Part shown: piece after piece, positions 63,926 to 64,000 of the stretch
How positions within the stretch are numbered: position 1 is the stretch's first letter
How the letters are laid out: every line of letters starts with the position of its first letter
From: Acidobacteriota bacterium
GTDB taxonomy: Bacteria > Acidobacteriota > Terriglobia > Acidiferrales > UBA7541
DNA length: 64,000 nucleotides
Direction of reading: 5' to 3'
Assembly (NCBI GenBank): GCA_013289855.1
Contig: JABCZD010000005.1
Location: 310,001-374,000 of the forward strand
The notes under the pieces: model-generated
Seen by the model: the letters and a program-made list of their open reading frames with translations, nothing else
What the model was told of the DNA's origin: nothing
Databases searched by the model: none
Program-made: the position numbers and the translations under genes

Positions 63926-64000
63926 GGTATCGGGACGAAGGCAAAGGACAACGCGGAGGCGCAGAGTTGCCGGAGGAGCGCGGAGGACAAATAAGGCGCT

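Noticed and set aside
63909..64000. Overlapping ATG frame after the antitoxin as a toxin start
   Set aside because: It gives an Arg/Gly-rich string with no RelE or ParE features.

Overview
The window looks like a chromosomal segment of an acidobacterium (Acidobacteriota, GC-rich, Gram-negative). The inference rests on gene content. There are two very large MacB/FtsX-type permeases, one of them an ADOP-type protein preceded by a PadR regulator. There is the hopanoid gene hpnH, a TonB protein with a PilZ-like N-terminus, a DUF2277 protein, and several outer-membrane barrels and RND parts that require an outer membrane. No rRNA, tRNA, CRISPR array, transposase or phage gene was seen. Most of the window is ordinary housekeeping and envelope biology.

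Layout. 1-8.5 kb: the tail of an FkbM-like methyltransferase, a secreted amidohydrolase, a NitT/TauT-like ABC ATPase with its fused double permease (no binding protein), an SDR oxidoreductase, a polytopic membrane protein and a DUF3455 protein. 8.6-13.2 kb: pstS-pstC-pstA-pstB-phoU on the minus strand with a candidate Pho box upstream. 13.6-20.3 kb: an HTH-TOBE regulator and three unrelated outer-membrane barrels. 20.5-26.4 kb: a tripartite RND efflux operon (MFP, RND, TolC). A decayed second TolC tail lies 1.8 kb beyond the intact one, with a porin between them. 27-31 kb: a second phoU, then phoR and phoB, so the Pho system is split over two loci in the window. 31.2-33.8 kb: 2-oxoglutarate dehydrogenase E1. 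34.5-40.1 kb: YCII, secreted and VOC proteins, then the ADOP permease and its PadR regulator with two 19-bp palindromic operators. 40.3-43 kb: a fused acyl-activating enzyme, carrier and acyltransferase. 43.3-45.8 kb: hpnH with a translationally coupled unknown gene, a cold-shock protein and a small basic-tailed protein. 46-48 kb: a LivJ-like binding protein and lipA. 48.4-55.7 kb: a second MacB/FtsX permease, DUF2277, a small unknown protein, a class II aldolase, glutamate dehydrogenase and an alpha/beta hydrolase. 55.8-63.9 kb: a DUF433 remnant, the PilZ-like/TonB protein, an AhpD-like protein, a discoidin-glycosidase, formate-THF ligase and an orphan RelB-like antitoxin.

How genes work together. 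PstSCAB imports phosphate, and PhoR/PhoB with the PhoU proteins should sense and control that import. 11-bp-period direct repeats sit in front of both pstS and the 16-18 kb porin, which suggests a local Pho regulon. LipA supplies the lipoyl cofactor used by the E2 partner of the 2-oxoglutarate dehydrogenase. The MFP-RND-TolC set spans both membranes.

The non-coding part is the least ordinary. There is a dispersed intergenic element with two 22-bp units at a 40-bp period next to a C-rich box, a 22-bp-arm hairpin related to it, many REP-like hairpins, and an AT-rich promoter-like motif present twice. No strong case for a wholly new multi-gene system was found. The best leads are the PadR double operator, the Pho-box pair, the hpnH-coupled unknown gene and the intergenic repeat family.
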